From: Chryseobacterium aurantiacum
GTDB taxonomy: Bacteria; Bacteroidota; Bacteroidia; Flavobacteriales; Weeksellaceae
Length of the DNA: 64,000 nt
Assembly: GCF_003020585.1 (NCBI RefSeq)
Contig: NZ_PXUE01000001.1
Coordinates: 62,001-126,000, forward strand
Direction: 5' to 3'
Shown one piece after another: positions 53,655-62,882 of the stretch (position 1 is its first letter; each line of letters opens with the position of its first letter). Made by a program: the position numbers and the translations under genes. A model generated the notes under the pieces. The model was not told the DNA's origin and did not search any database. It worked only from the letters and a program-made list of their open reading frames with translations.

Positions 53655-56600
53655 ATGGAAATCACAAAAAAATTAGAATCGAAAAAACTTGTTAAGAATT
53701 ATTACGAGAAACTAAGGAAAGATCTGGTAGAACAATCTGAAAAAGGCTTGTCTACAGAGGTTTTTCCGGATAAACCTATACTTAAGAAAGAAGTAGCAGA
53801 ATTAGGTTTATTCTTAATGGGGAAGACAAATTATTATGAGGCAATGACTCTGGGTTCAAAGGATGCAGAGAAGCTGAAAGAATATATAAAGCCTGATATT
53901 TGGGAAGATGCAGAGTATCATCAGCTCCTGGTTTACTATTTTGGAGAAAATGCAGATCTTGTAAAACACGTTTGGAGCAGAATGCCTTACAAAATGTATC
54001 AGACGAGTTATTTCCGTCGTTCGTTTCGCGCTCCTCATAATGAAAGATATGTCCTCATGAATCAGGCTAACCTGATAAGAGAACTGCTGCGTTCTCCTTA
54101 TGTTTACTCTTATGCAAGTAATGATCAGAACTATGATTTATCATTGGAAGAACAGATTATCTATGATAATGAGGTCTCAAACAACTCCAGCCAGTTCTAT
54201 GTTTGGGCAGCTGCAATTGATACAGGTAATACAACGATCTATCAATTAATAGAAGATATTATTTTTAATAAACATGCGGACGGAAAGGTTTCCAGAAATA
54301 TCATTAAAGCTTTACTCAACAGTGAGCAGAAGCATTGTTGGGAATTGGTGGAAAAGCTTTTACTGGCAGCACAGCGACAAGAAGGGCTAAGGCAGACCAT
54401 ATTGGAAGCTTTGGATGAAACCAGTATTGGAGCTTTGGAATATATGACCAACGTGATTGTGGAACATAAGCTTACCCGTTTTTCGTCTGTCGTACGTTCT
54501 ATAGATACTTGGACGGGATTAGGTTGGGAAGCAGAAAAAGAATCAGTCGTAAAGAATATTGTATCACTGGCTCATGCATACTTCAGCAATCCGGAACTTG
54601 TGCCTGATGCTATTAAGAGCAAGAATAATAACGAAGTATATATGGCTCTTTGGGTACAGGGGGTGTGGGATGTGGATAAAACGGTTCCTTACCTGCATTA
54701 CTTATTTGACAAAGGAAGTATAGAGAAAAAATGTCTAGCGATAAAATTTGCCACAGAAACAGGTGACCCTTATATTCAAATGCCTTTGTATTATAAAGCC
54801 GTACTTGAGGGGAATGTAGAAGTGCTTGCGTTTGTGGGAAGCCATCTGTCGGATTTATTAGGAGCCAATACCCAATCGAAATTTTTTATCAATAATGCAG
54901 ATTATCCGGATTTCTTTGAAAAACTGCACGAACTGACGCAGAAGATAGAAGTGAAAGAAAAGAAATTTGAAGGGAAAATATTTTCATGGCTTAATGTGAC
55001 GTTTAAGAAGAGTGATCTGTATGCCTCCATGTTTTATCTGGTAGGAGAGGATAGCAATAAGCTGGATATTATTTTGTCTTACTTTGATCAGTTTGATCTT
55101 GCCCTGCGCGAATTACTGACCCGAAATATTTTAGGAGAATTCTATTGCTACTCATTCTCTTATGGGCTAGGAAAGAAGAAAAAAGAAGTAACTCCTTTTC
55201 AAAAAGAGTTTGCGTTTAAAATTATAAAAGACAGGGGAGAATCCTTGATTGCCTCAGGAATGAATATCTTGCTTCAAAATCCTTTAAACAAAGAAGAAAT
55301 TATGGTTTTCTTTGATATGTTTAAAAGAAAAGGAGGCGTTTTGCGTCAAAAGCTTACAGAGCTTGTTACAGCCCAGGAAGATGAAATTGTGACGCCGCTG
55401 GTTGAAGAATTAATGACCAAAGGTGATGTGGAGCAGAGGGCTGCCTCCCTGGATATTATGCTTCAGCTTCAGAAAGGAAAAAGGGCATCTTCTCAGATTA
55501 TCCGTTGGACACAACAATATTCTGAAAGGTCAAAAATTTCAGAAAGAGAAAAAGGCTTACTTGAGCAAATTAATCCATCAGGAGATCAGGCTATACTTTC
55601 CGCTGAAAACGGATTTGGGTTTTATGATCCTACTGTAATCTCAGAGTTTGCATTACCCAAAGTAAAGGAAGATTCAATCTATCTACAGGCAACGAAAAAT
55701 AATAAATATGGCTTTACGGTATCCGTTGCTAGAATAAAGGAAGAACTAAAAAAGCTTAATGATTTATTTCTTCAGCACAAAGACCACGAATACGAATCAG
55801 AAGAATGGGATAATTCTGTAACCAAAGTATTAATGGGAAATACCTTCCGTGAGATAAAAAGAAATACAGAAGGATTTACTCCTCAGCAATTAGCCGAAAA
55901 TTATCCCCTTCATGAAGTATGGGAACAATGGTTCAAAGATTCTGGATTGCTGCCGAGAGATTTATTTTTGCTGACATTTGCCGAGAGTTGCGACCGAAAA
56001 ATCTTTAGAAACTTTCTGAAAGATTATGTATTCTATCATAAAGAGATTATTCCTAACCCTACAAAAGGGACCTATTATTGGGAGAATCCTATCATAAGGA
56101 TTTTGGGCTCATTAAAGAATAAATTCGTTTTTGAGGAAGTGGTTGATTTTGCAATAGATGCTTGTAGTACATTATTTGCCCATCTTCCTGAAGATGTTAT
56201 TAACTATAAAGGAAAAGATAGCGGAGATTATTATTACCGGGATCAAGGAAACGGTTGGCAGCAACTAGGTTTTTTTGATGTCTTTTTAAGGGTTATTCCA
56301 ATGAAGAACCTAACAGACGAACAGTATATCAAGCAATGGAATTTATACCGATGGATGCAGTTTAATGGGTTGTCGGAAAACATCAAAAAATTTGTTCCCG
56401 ATTTCTATTTCTTCTGTAAAGCTTATGAATTAAAAGTTATTACAAAAGAAGAATTGTTTGAGGGAATTCTGACTGCTAGCTCAGCCATCAATGATCTTAC
56501 AACAATTAAATCCAATTACAACAATGAAAAATATGTAGAATTATTTCCTTTCCTTAAGCCCATGATTAAAGAAATTCAGGATAAGTTTCTGGATATAGAA

Positions 56601-58700
56601 CTGATTCGTGGCGATGCCAATACCTCCGTTTCACATTTTGTACAACAGTTTAGGTCTATATATGGAGCCCATCGTTTCGTTCAGATTTTGAAAGGATTAG
56701 GTAAATCCGGATTATATGCCAATTATATATACAGCTATGGAAGCGAAAGTATGACCAAGCAAAAACTTTTCTCCTGGCTTATTTCTAACTGCTATCCTCT
56801 AGAAAGTGATATTCAGAAATCATTCGATGAGCTCATCAAAAAAGAAAAGATTACAGAACTTCGTTTAATACAGGCTGCAGTATATGCTCCGCAATGGCAG
56901 CAGTTTATAAGTAATCATTTAGGTTGGAAAGGGTTAGATTCAGCGATCTGGTGGATGCATGCCCATACTAAGACCGGAGCCTATGAGGCCCAAAATGCAA
57001 AACTGGAAAGTGAAGTTGCCAAATATTCATCAGTAGACATTCAGGAATTTAAAGACGGTGCTGTAGATAAAGATTGGTTTACAAAAGCTTATAAAGAACT
57101 CGGTAAAGCCCGCTGGGAAATGCTTTATGAATCTGCGAAATATATATCAGATGGAAATGGACACCGAAGAGCAAGGCTTTATTCCGATACTTTGGCAGGA
57201 AGCTTAAAAATAAAAGAAGTAACAGCAAAAGTAAAGGATAAGCGTGATCAGGATTATCTGCGTGTATATGGACTTGTGCCTTTAAGTAAGGCCAATCCGG
57301 AGAAAGATGTTCTGAACAGATATGAATATATCCAGCAATTCAAGAAAGAAAGTAAAGACTTTGGTTCCATGAAGCAGTCCAGTGAAGCTCTGGCTATTCG
57401 CGTAGCATTGGAAAATCTTGCGAGAAATGCAGGGTATCCGGATCCAATCCGATTAACGTGGGCAATGGAAACCAAGCAAATTCAGTCCCTATTATCAAAG
57501 GATACTCAGGTTACCATAGATGGGGTTACAATAGGTTTAATTATAGAAGATAATGGAAAAGCTGAATTGGTCGTTTTCAGGGATGATAAACAACTAAAAT
57601 CTATTCCGCCAAAAATTAAGAAAGATAAAGCAGTTGTAGAGTTGGGGAATAATCGTAAGATTATGCGTGAGCAATGGACCCGCTCCAGAAAAGGACTGGA
57701 AGAAGCAATGATAAGAGGTGATGAATTTCTTTTAAAAGAGATCAAGACCCTTTTTGAACACCCTGTTATTGTAAAACATCTGGAAAAGCTCGTATTTATT
57801 TCCAATGATCAGAAAATAGGATTCTTCCATGATGGAGGTTTGGTAAATGCTCATGGAGAAATTCATGAATTGAATGAAGAGAATAGCCTTCGTATTGCCC
57901 ATTGCGTAGATCTTTACCAGCATTCTGTTTGGAGTGATTATCAGCATTATTGTTTTAAAGAAAAGCTTGTACAGCCATTCAAGCAGATATTCAGAGAATT
58001 GTATGTCCCAACGCCAGATGAATTAACTGAAAAATCTATTTCACGCCGTTATGCAGGACATCAGATCCAGCCAAAACAAACTTTGGCACTCCTTAAAACC
58101 AGAGGCTGGAAAGTGGATTATGAAGACGGATTGCAGAAAGTATATCATAAGGAAGGCTTCCAGGTTAAGTTATATGCCATGGCAGACTGGTTCTCTCCGG
58201 CAGATGTGGAAAGTCCAACCTTAGAAACAATAGAGTTCCATTCATTAAAGGATTACAAGAACATCCCTTTTGACGACATCAATCCAAGGCTGTTTTCGGA
58301 AGTGATGAGAGATATAGATCTGGTTGTTTCAGTTGCTCATGTAGGAGATGTAGATCCTGAAGCAAGTCATTCTTCTATTGAAATGAGAGCTGTATTAATG
58401 AAAGAAACAGCACGTTTATTTAAATTGGATAATGTAAGGATTGATGGTTCACATGTACTTGTGAAAGGGCAGATGGCGGAATATAGTGTGCATTTAGGAA
58501 GTGCAGTTGTACATCAGGTTCCGGGCAAATATCTGTCTATCCTACCAGTTCATTCTCAGCATAGAGGCAGGCTGTTCTTACCTTTCGCAGACGATGATCC
58601 AAAGTCTGCAGAAGTACTGTCCAAGGTCTTATTACTGGCTAGGGATAATGAAATACAGGATCCAACAATACTTTCCCAGATAAACCGGGAATATGTATAA
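53655..58700 (+). CDS. DUF4132 domain protein, MolR-like
   Basis: A 1681-residue cytoplasmic protein. Residues 1 to about 650 are helical repeats ('NIIKALLNSEQKHCWELVEKL', 'RAASLDIMLQLQKG'), possibly the DUF5724-like N-terminus. Residues about 1330-1500 hold the DUF4132 core: RIAHCVDLYQHSVW, 'QPFKQIFRELYVPT', and QTLALLKTRGWKVDYE. The C-terminal 130 residues are the DUF7737-type domain with 'RDIDLVVSVAHVGDVDPE' and 'GKYLSILPVHSQHRGRLFLP'. The E. coli relative is MolR, of uncertain function. It has its own terminator. There are no MoxR, vWA or SWIM partners here, which are often found with such proteins. Confidence 0.85.
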   Translation: MEITKKLESKKLVKNYYEKLRKDLVEQSEKGLSTEVFPDKPILKKEVAELGLFLMGKTNYYEAMTLGSKDAEKLKEYIKPDIWEDAEYHQLLVYYFGENADLVKHVWSRMPYKMYQTSYFRRSFRAPHNERYVLMNQANLIRELLRSPYVYSYASNDQNYDLSLEEQIIYDNEVSNNSSQFYVWAAAIDTGNTTIYQLIEDIIFNKHADGKVSRNIIKALLNSEQKHCWELVEKLLLAAQRQEGLRQTILEALDETSIGALEYMTNVIVEHKLTRFSSVVRSIDTWTGLGWEAEKESVVKNIVSLAHAYFSNPELVPDAIKSKNNNEVYMALWVQGVWDVDKTVPYLHYLFDKGSIEKKCLAIKFATETGDPYIQMPLYYKAVLEGNVEVLAFVGSHLSDLLGANTQSKFFINNADYPDFFEKLHELTQKIEVKEKKFEGKIFSWLNVTFKKSDLYASMFYLVGEDSNKLDIILSYFDQFDLALRELLTRNILGEFYCYSFSYGLGKKKKEVTPFQKEFAFKIIKDRGESLIASGMNILLQNPLNKEEIMVFFDMFKRKGGVLRQKLTELVTAQEDEIVTPLVEELMTKGDVEQRAASLDIMLQLQKGKRASSQIIRWTQQYSERSKISEREKGLLEQINPSGDQAILSAENGFGFYDPTVISEFALPKVKEDSIYLQATKNNKYGFTVSVARIKEELKKLNDLFLQHKDHEYESEEWDNSVTKVLMGNTFREIKRNTEGFTPQQLAENYPLHEVWEQWFKDSGLLPRDLFLLTFAESCDRKIFRNFLKDYVFYHKEIIPNPTKGTYYWENPIIRILGSLKNKFVFEEVVDFAIDACSTLFAHLPEDVINYKGKDSGDYYYRDQGNGWQQLGFFDVFLRVIPMKNLTDEQYIKQWNLYRWMQFNGLSENIKKFVPDFYFFCKAYELKVITKEELFEGILTASSAINDLTTIKSNYNNEKYVELFPFLKPMIKEIQDKFLDIELIRGDANTSVSHFVQQFRSIYGAHRFVQILKGLGKSGLYANYIYSYGSESMTKQKLFSWLISNCYPLESDIQKSFDELIKKEKITELRLIQAAVYAPQWQQFISNHLGWKGLDSAIWWMHAHTKTGAYEAQNAKLESEVAKYSSVDIQEFKDGAVDKDWFTKAYKELGKARWEMLYESAKYISDGNGHRRARLYSDTLAGSLKIKEVTAKVKDKRDQDYLRVYGLVPLSKANPEKDVLNRYEYIQQFKKESKDFGSMKQSSEALAIRVALENLARNAGYPDPIRLTWAMETKQIQSLLSKDTQVTIDGVTIGLIIEDNGKAELVVFRDDKQLKSIPPKIKKDKAVVELGNNRKIMREQWTRSRKGLEEAMIRGDEFLLKEIKTLFEHPVIVKHLEKLVFISNDQKIGFFHDGGLVNAHGEIHELNEENSLRIAHCVDLYQHSVWSDYQHYCFKEKLVQPFKQIFRELYVPTPDELTEKSISRRYAGHQIQPKQTLALLKTRGWKVDYEDGLQKVYHKEGFQVKLYAMADWFSPADVESPTLETIEFHSLKDYKNIPFDDINPRLFSEVMRDIDLVVSVAHVGDVDPEASHSSIEMRAVLMKETARLFKLDNVRIDGSHVLVKGQMAEYSVHLGSAVVHQVPGKYLSILPVHSQHRGRLFLPFADDDPKSAEVLSKVLLLARDNEIQDPTILSQINREYV

Positions 58701-58703
58701 AAA

Positions 58704-58734
58704 AAAGGTGTACTTTTCAAAAAAGTACACCTTT
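58704..58734 (+). terminator. Terminator of the DUF4132 unit
   Basis: Arms AAAGGTGTACTTTT/AAAAGTACACCTTT, then TTTTAT, a few bases past the stop. Confidence 0.85.
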
Positions 58735-58783
58735 TTTTATGTCTTAAATAAAGAGTGAATATTTGGGCTTTATGGCATAAAAA

Positions 58784-58804
58784 AAGCATCTTTTTCAGAT
58801 GCTT
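58784..58804 (-). terminator. Terminator of the PUR gene
   Basis: AAGCATCT/AGATGCTT stem, then TTTTTTATGCC on the minus strand, 22 bases past the PUR stop. Confidence 0.7.
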
Positions 58805-58825
58805 GTGTTTTTAGATATTCTTTTT

Positions 58826-59161
58826 TTAAACTTCTTCGTCAGAATCTATTGTGTAAGATCTGCTTTTGAAATCTTTGTCATGTTTTTCTGAAATTACATC
58901 CTCACCCTTTTCATTAATGATGAAATCTGTGGACTCATTAAACATCTCCTGAAAACTCTTAAAATCTTCCTTGTAAAGGTAAATTTTATGCTTCTCGAAT
59001 GTAGCTTCCCCATTCTCTCCGAAATTTTTCTTACTCTCAGTGATTGTAAGATAATAATCTCCTGCTTTCGTCTCGCGCACATCAAAGAAATAAGTTCTTC
59101 TCCCTGCTTTTAACACCTTCGTGAAAATCTCATTTTCATGGCGTTCCTTGTATTCACTCAT
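58826..59161 (-). CDS. PUR family DNA/RNA-binding protein (DUF3276)
   Basis: A 111-residue protein of the Bacteroidota PUR-alpha-like family (DUF3276). The single PUR repeat has 'IFTKVLKAGRRTYFFDVRETK', 'YYLTITESKK' and a helical 'KIYLYKEDFKSFQEMFN', with an acidic tail ending DSDEEV. It binds purine-rich nucleic acid in other species. It is cytoplasmic and monocistronic, with a TATATTTG box at 59191-59198. Confidence 0.92.
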   Translation of the reverse strand: MSEYKERHENEIFTKVLKAGRRTYFFDVRETKAGDYYLTITESKKNFGENGEATFEKHKIYLYKEDFKSFQEMFNESTDFIINEKGEDVISEKHDKDFKSRSYTIDSDEEV

Positions 59162-59190
59162 TGTTAGATATTTTTTAATCTTGTTAAGAA

Positions 59191-59198
59191 CAAATATA
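59191..59198 (-). promoter_or_regulatory. -7 promoter box for the PUR gene
   Basis: TATATTTG on the minus strand, 29 bases before the ATG. Confidence 0.6.
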
Positions 59199-59260
59199 AA
59201 AGAATTCTTTTAATCACAAAATTTTTTTTATGATTTATTTAACAATTGAGAACGAAACAG

Positions 59261-60922
59261 CTAAGCGGTTACAGAATTGGCAATTTCGGTTAGATTGATG
59301 ATTTGATCAGCTTTTTGAGCGCTAGACTCTCTGTGTGTGATGATTATGGATGTCGCATTACCAATTTTTTTATCAATATTTTCAAGAATATTCTGCTCTG
59401 TTTCCGTATCTAAAGCAGACAAAGAATCATCAAAAATAATGATATTTGGGTCCTTGATTAAGGCTCTTGCTATACAAATTCTCTGCTTTTGTCCTCCCGA
59501 AAGCATCACTCCGCGTTCACCAACAAGTGTTTTATATTGTTCCTTAAACTCAACAATATTTTTGTGTACATCTGCAATCTGAGAATACTCCACTACCTTT
59601 TCATGAGAGGGATGATCAATTGCAAAACCTATATTATTTTCAATAGAATCTGAGAATAAATAGCTCTCCTGAGGAATATATCCAATGAAGTTCCTGTAAT
59701 TAGTCAGATTATGATCTTTCAGGTTTTTACCGTCAATCAAAATTTCCCCTTCAGTAGGGTCTATAAGCCTACATAAAAGAAGTGCAATAGTAGATTTTCC
59801 ACTTCCGGTTTTACCCATGATGGCCAATGATTTACCTGCTTTAATCGTAAAGCTTAGATTATCCAGAGCCTTGATTCCTGTATTAGGATATATATAAGAC
59901 ACATTCCTGAATTCAATGTCTCCTTTGATAGGATAATTCTCGAAGTTCGTATTAACGATTTCCGATTCTTTATCCATAAACTCATTAATCCTTTGCATGG
60001 AAGCTTCAGCTCTTTGATTGACTGAAGTTACCCAGCCTACCATAGAGAATGGAAAGATCAGGGTGTTGATATACATAAAGAAATCAGCAATTTTACCAAT
60101 GCTTAATTCTCCTGCAATATATTTTGTTCCTCCAATCCAGATAACGGCAACATTCAATAATCCAATTACAAATAAAATAATAGTAAAGAAATAGGCTTCT
60201 GTTTTAGCAAGATCTAATGCTTTGTTTTGATAATCTGTTACCTTGATTCCATAGTTTTTTTGAATGTATTTTTCTCTTGCAAAAAACTTTACAACACGAA
60301 TTCCCGAAAAACTATCCTGTACAAAAGTTGAAATAGCAGACTGGCTTTTCTGCATTACTTTCGATTTTTTGTTGATAATTGAACTTACCTTATAAATAGC
60401 ATAGGATAAAATAGGAAGAGGCAGCAATGTCCATACCGTCATGGAAGCATCTGTTTTCACCATATAAATGGCAGTAATCACCACCAGAACTATAAGGTTG
60501 GCAACATACATTACACCGGGACCCAAATACATTCTTACCGCTACCACATCTTCACTCAATCTGTTCATTAAGTCTCCAATGGTGGTTTGCTTGTAATCCG
60601 TTAAGGACAAATCCTGATAATGTCTGTAGATTTTATTCTTCAGTTCATATTCAATTCTTCTGGAAGCCACAATGATGGTTTGCCTCATCATAAAGGTGAA
60701 GAATCCTGTTAAAAGTGAACAGCCCACAATGATTCCAACATAAATTAAAACCTGGTTGTTGAAACCAAGGTTCCCGTTTTTAGTAAGTTCATCTACAGAT
60801 TTTCCTACAAACTGAACTTTATATATATTGAAAAAATTACTGGCAATGATAAATAATACCCCCCAAAACAATAGTATTTTGTGCTTCCAAAAATAGGGGT
60901 TTAAGGTTTTTAGCGCTTTCAT
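59261..60922 (-). CDS. ABC exporter, MdlA/MsbA-like half transporter
   Basis: A 553-residue fused permease-ATPase. About six transmembrane helices (residues 15-295) precede the NBD (about 330-553): Walker A GKTGSGKSTI, signature LSGGQKQRICIARAL, Walker B IIIFDDSLSALD and H-loop THRES. The residue after the Walker B Asp is Asp (about 498) instead of the catalytic Glu, a feature of one half of heterodimeric exporters such as MdlA or BmrC. No partner half is adjacent. The exported substrate is unknown. Confidence 0.9.
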   Translation of the reverse strand: MKALKTLNPYFWKHKILLFWGVLFIIASNFFNIYKVQFVGKSVDELTKNGNLGFNNQVLIYVGIIVGCSLLTGFFTFMMRQTIIVASRRIEYELKNKIYRHYQDLSLTDYKQTTIGDLMNRLSEDVVAVRMYLGPGVMYVANLIVLVVITAIYMVKTDASMTVWTLLPLPILSYAIYKVSSIINKKSKVMQKSQSAISTFVQDSFSGIRVVKFFAREKYIQKNYGIKVTDYQNKALDLAKTEAYFFTIILFVIGLLNVAVIWIGGTKYIAGELSIGKIADFFMYINTLIFPFSMVGWVTSVNQRAEASMQRINEFMDKESEIVNTNFENYPIKGDIEFRNVSYIYPNTGIKALDNLSFTIKAGKSLAIMGKTGSGKSTIALLLCRLIDPTEGEILIDGKNLKDHNLTNYRNFIGYIPQESYLFSDSIENNIGFAIDHPSHEKVVEYSQIADVHKNIVEFKEQYKTLVGERGVMLSGGQKQRICIARALIKDPNIIIFDDSLSALDTETEQNILENIDKKIGNATSIIITHRESSAQKADQIINLTEIANSVTA

Positions 60923-60931
60923 ATAGTTTTA

Positions 60932-60939
60932 CAAATTTA
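60932..60939 (-). promoter_or_regulatory. -7 promoter box for the ABC exporter
   Basis: TAAATTTG on the minus strand, 9 bases before the ATG, facing the nusB promoter. Confidence 0.55.
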
Positions 60940-60983
60940 CAAAAATGTAGTCAGACTACGAATTCAATCAATTTTAAATTTTG

Positions 60984-60991
60984 TATCTTTG
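60984..60991 (+). promoter_or_regulatory. -7 promoter box for nusB
   Basis: TATCTTTG on the plus strand, 22 bases before the nusB ATG. Confidence 0.6.
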
Positions 60992-61013
60992 CAGTCATAA
61001 AAAAGCTCTTTGA

Positions 61014-61919
61014 ATGTTAGGAAGACGACAAATCCGTGAAAAAGTAGTACAGACAGTGTATTCATACTATCAGAATCCTGTGAAATTTGATGTTTTAGAG
61101 AAAAACATGTTCGCTGGAATAGAGAAAATCTATTATCTCTATATCTATCAGCTTAATTTTTTAGTAGGACTTAAAGATTTAGCGGAACATCAGATTGAAA
61201 TCGGGAAAAATAAGTATCTGAAAACTGATGCAGACATCAACCCTAACCAAAAATTCATCAACAACCAAGTATTGCTTAAACTGGAAGAAAATCCAGAAAG
61301 ATTGTTCTTCACAGGTCAGCACAAGCAGCTGAAATGGGATATGCATGATGATTTATTGGTGAAAACTTTCCAAAGAATTACTGCCGGAAAGCGTTATCAG
61401 GATTTCATGAAAGAAGAAGGATACTCCTTTGAAGAAGATCAGAAATTTATCGGAAAATTATTTTTAAGATATATTGCTGAGAATGAAGATTTTCATGATT
61501 ACCTTGGAGATAAAGAACTTTCTTGGTATGATGATATCCACATTGCCAACTCAATGGTACAAAAAACAATCGGATTCCTAAGAGAAGATGAAGAAAGCAG
61601 AACTCTAATCAAGATGATTAAAGATGAAGAGGATAAAACTTTTGCAGGCAAATTATTGAGAGATACCCTGAATAACTGGGAAAACAATGAGAAAAAGCTT
61701 GAAGAAAGATTAGAAAACTGGGATCTGGAAAGAGTTTCTTTAATGGATAAAGTGATCTTGTCTACTGCAATTGCAGAACTTGATAACTTTGCTTTCACTC
61801 CTTCAAGAGTTATTATTAATGAATATATTGAGATTGCTAAAGTATTTGCAACAGACCGTTCAAATATCTTCATTAATGGTATTTTAGATAAATATTGTAA
61901 AGATCAAAATAGAATATAA
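61014..61919 (+). CDS. nusB: Transcription antitermination factor NusB
   Basis: A 301-residue NusB, long because of the Bacteroidota N-terminal extension; the classical NusB fold is the last 140 residues ('VSLMDKVILSTAIAELDNF', then PSRVIINEYIEIAKVFA and the C-terminal NGILDKY). The start MLGRRQIREKVVQTVYSYYQN is the family N-terminus. It acts with NusE in rRNA antitermination. It is first in the nusB-DUF1573-yajC operon. Confidence 0.95.
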   Translation: MLGRRQIREKVVQTVYSYYQNPVKFDVLEKNMFAGIEKIYYLYIYQLNFLVGLKDLAEHQIEIGKNKYLKTDADINPNQKFINNQVLLKLEENPERLFFTGQHKQLKWDMHDDLLVKTFQRITAGKRYQDFMKEEGYSFEEDQKFIGKLFLRYIAENEDFHDYLGDKELSWYDDIHIANSMVQKTIGFLREDEESRTLIKMIKDEEDKTFAGKLLRDTLNNWENNEKKLEERLENWDLERVSLMDKVILSTAIAELDNFAFTPSRVIINEYIEIAKVFATDRSNIFINGILDKYCKDQNRI

Positions 61920-61920
61920 A

Positions 61921-62427
61921 ATGAAAAAGACGTTATCAATTATCGCCTTGTCAATTATAGGCTTTGGTTTAGTTTCATGTAAAAAAGAAAACAAAGAAAC
62001 TCAAAGCCCTGAAACTATCGTTACTGACTCTGCAGCTGCAGGTGCTTCGGTAATTACAGATTCTGCTGCTGCTCCTGTTACAGGTGAAGCTGTTGCACCG
62101 GTTTCTAACGAACCATCTACTTCTATTGCTTTATCTGAAAGCAGCTTCGATTTTGGAAAAATCAAAAAAGGAGACAAAGTAGAGCACGTATATGAAGTTA
62201 CCAATACAGGAAAAAATCCTTTGATTATTTCTGAAGTAAAGCCTGGATGCGGATGTACTGCTCCTGATTTTACAAAAGAACCAATCATGCCTGGTAAAAA
62301 AGGAAAAATTACTTTGCATTTTGACTCTTCAAGCTTTGACGGTAACGTTCAGAAGTATGCAGATGTTTTTGCAAACGTAGAAAAAGCTCCAATTAAATTA
62401 ACGTTCACTGCGAACATTCAACCATAA
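61921..62427 (+). CDS. DUF1573 lipoprotein
   Basis: A 168-residue lipoprotein with signal ending LVSC (Cys20). A Ala/Thr/Val-rich linker to about residue 65 precedes a DUF1573 Ig-like domain with FDFGKIKKGDKVEHVYEVTN, GCGCTAP (Cys-x-Cys) and 'PGKKGKITLHFDSSSFDG'. It lies 1 base after nusB and 4 bases before yajC. Its function is unknown; DUF1573 proteins often sit near the Sec machinery in Bacteroidota. Confidence 0.9.
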   Translation: MKKTLSIIALSIIGFGLVSCKKENKETQSPETIVTDSAAAGASVITDSAAAPVTGEAVAPVSNEPSTSIALSESSFDFGKIKKGDKVEHVYEVTNTGKNPLIISEVKPGCGCTAPDFTKEPIMPGKKGKITLHFDSSSFDGNVQKYADVFANVEKAPIKLTFTANIQP

Positions 62428-62431
62428 TAAT

Positions 62432-62785
62432 ATGTTGACATTATTTTTACAGGCACAAGGATCTTCACCAATGATGCTGATCATGATGGGTGTGATGTTT
62501 GTAGGGTTTTACTTCCTGATGATAAGACCTCAGATGAGAAAACAGAAGCAGGAAAAAAACTTTCAGGAAAACCTTAAAGTAGGAACAAGAGTAGTTCTTA
62601 CCTCTGGTCTTCACGGGAGAATTGCTCAGGTTCAGGATGACGGTTTTGTAATCGAAACATTATCAGGAAAGTTGAAATTCGAAAAAGCAGCTGTTTCCAG
62701 AGAAATGACAGAAACTCGTTTTGGAGATAAAGCAAAGACTGCCGACAAAAAAGAAACTCCAGCAACAACTGAAGAGAATAAATAA
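62432..62785 (+). CDS. yajC: Preprotein translocase subunit YajC
   Basis: A 117-residue single-helix protein of the SecDF-YajC complex. The helix is at about residues 12-33 ('MLIMMGVMFVGFYFLMIRPQ'), followed by RPQMRKQKQ, 'VGTRVVLTSGLHGRI' and a basic tail. It is the last gene of the nusB operon. Confidence 0.95.
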   Translation: MLTLFLQAQGSSPMMLIMMGVMFVGFYFLMIRPQMRKQKQEKNFQENLKVGTRVVLTSGLHGRIAQVQDDGFVIETLSGKLKFEKAAVSREMTETRFGDKAKTADKKETPATTEENK

Positions 62786-62801
62786 TTCAGTTTGAAAATA
62801 C

Positions 62802-62844
62802 AAGCTGCGGCGGGTGAACGAAGTTCACCCGCCGCAGCTTTTTT
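62802..62844 (+). terminator. Terminator of the nusB-yajC operon, GC-rich 18-bp stem
   Basis: Perfect arms of 18 bases (62802-62819 and 62823-62840) with a three-base GAA loop, then a T run. It is much more GC-rich than the surrounding genome. Confidence 0.9.
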
Positions 62845-62870
62845 ATGCCCCTTACTTTTAAAAAAGAAAT

Positions 62871-62878
62871 TATCTTTG
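62871..62878 (+). promoter_or_regulatory. -7 box four bases before the SDR ATG
   Basis: TATCTTTG ends at 62878 and the ATG begins at 62883. The transcription start should fall at or within a base or two of the ATG. Confidence 0.6.
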
Positions 62879-62882
62879 CCCC

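Noticed and set aside
52861..58750. Prophage or integrative element at tRNA-His.
   Set aside because: No integrase, recombinase, duplicated tRNA end or phage gene is present.
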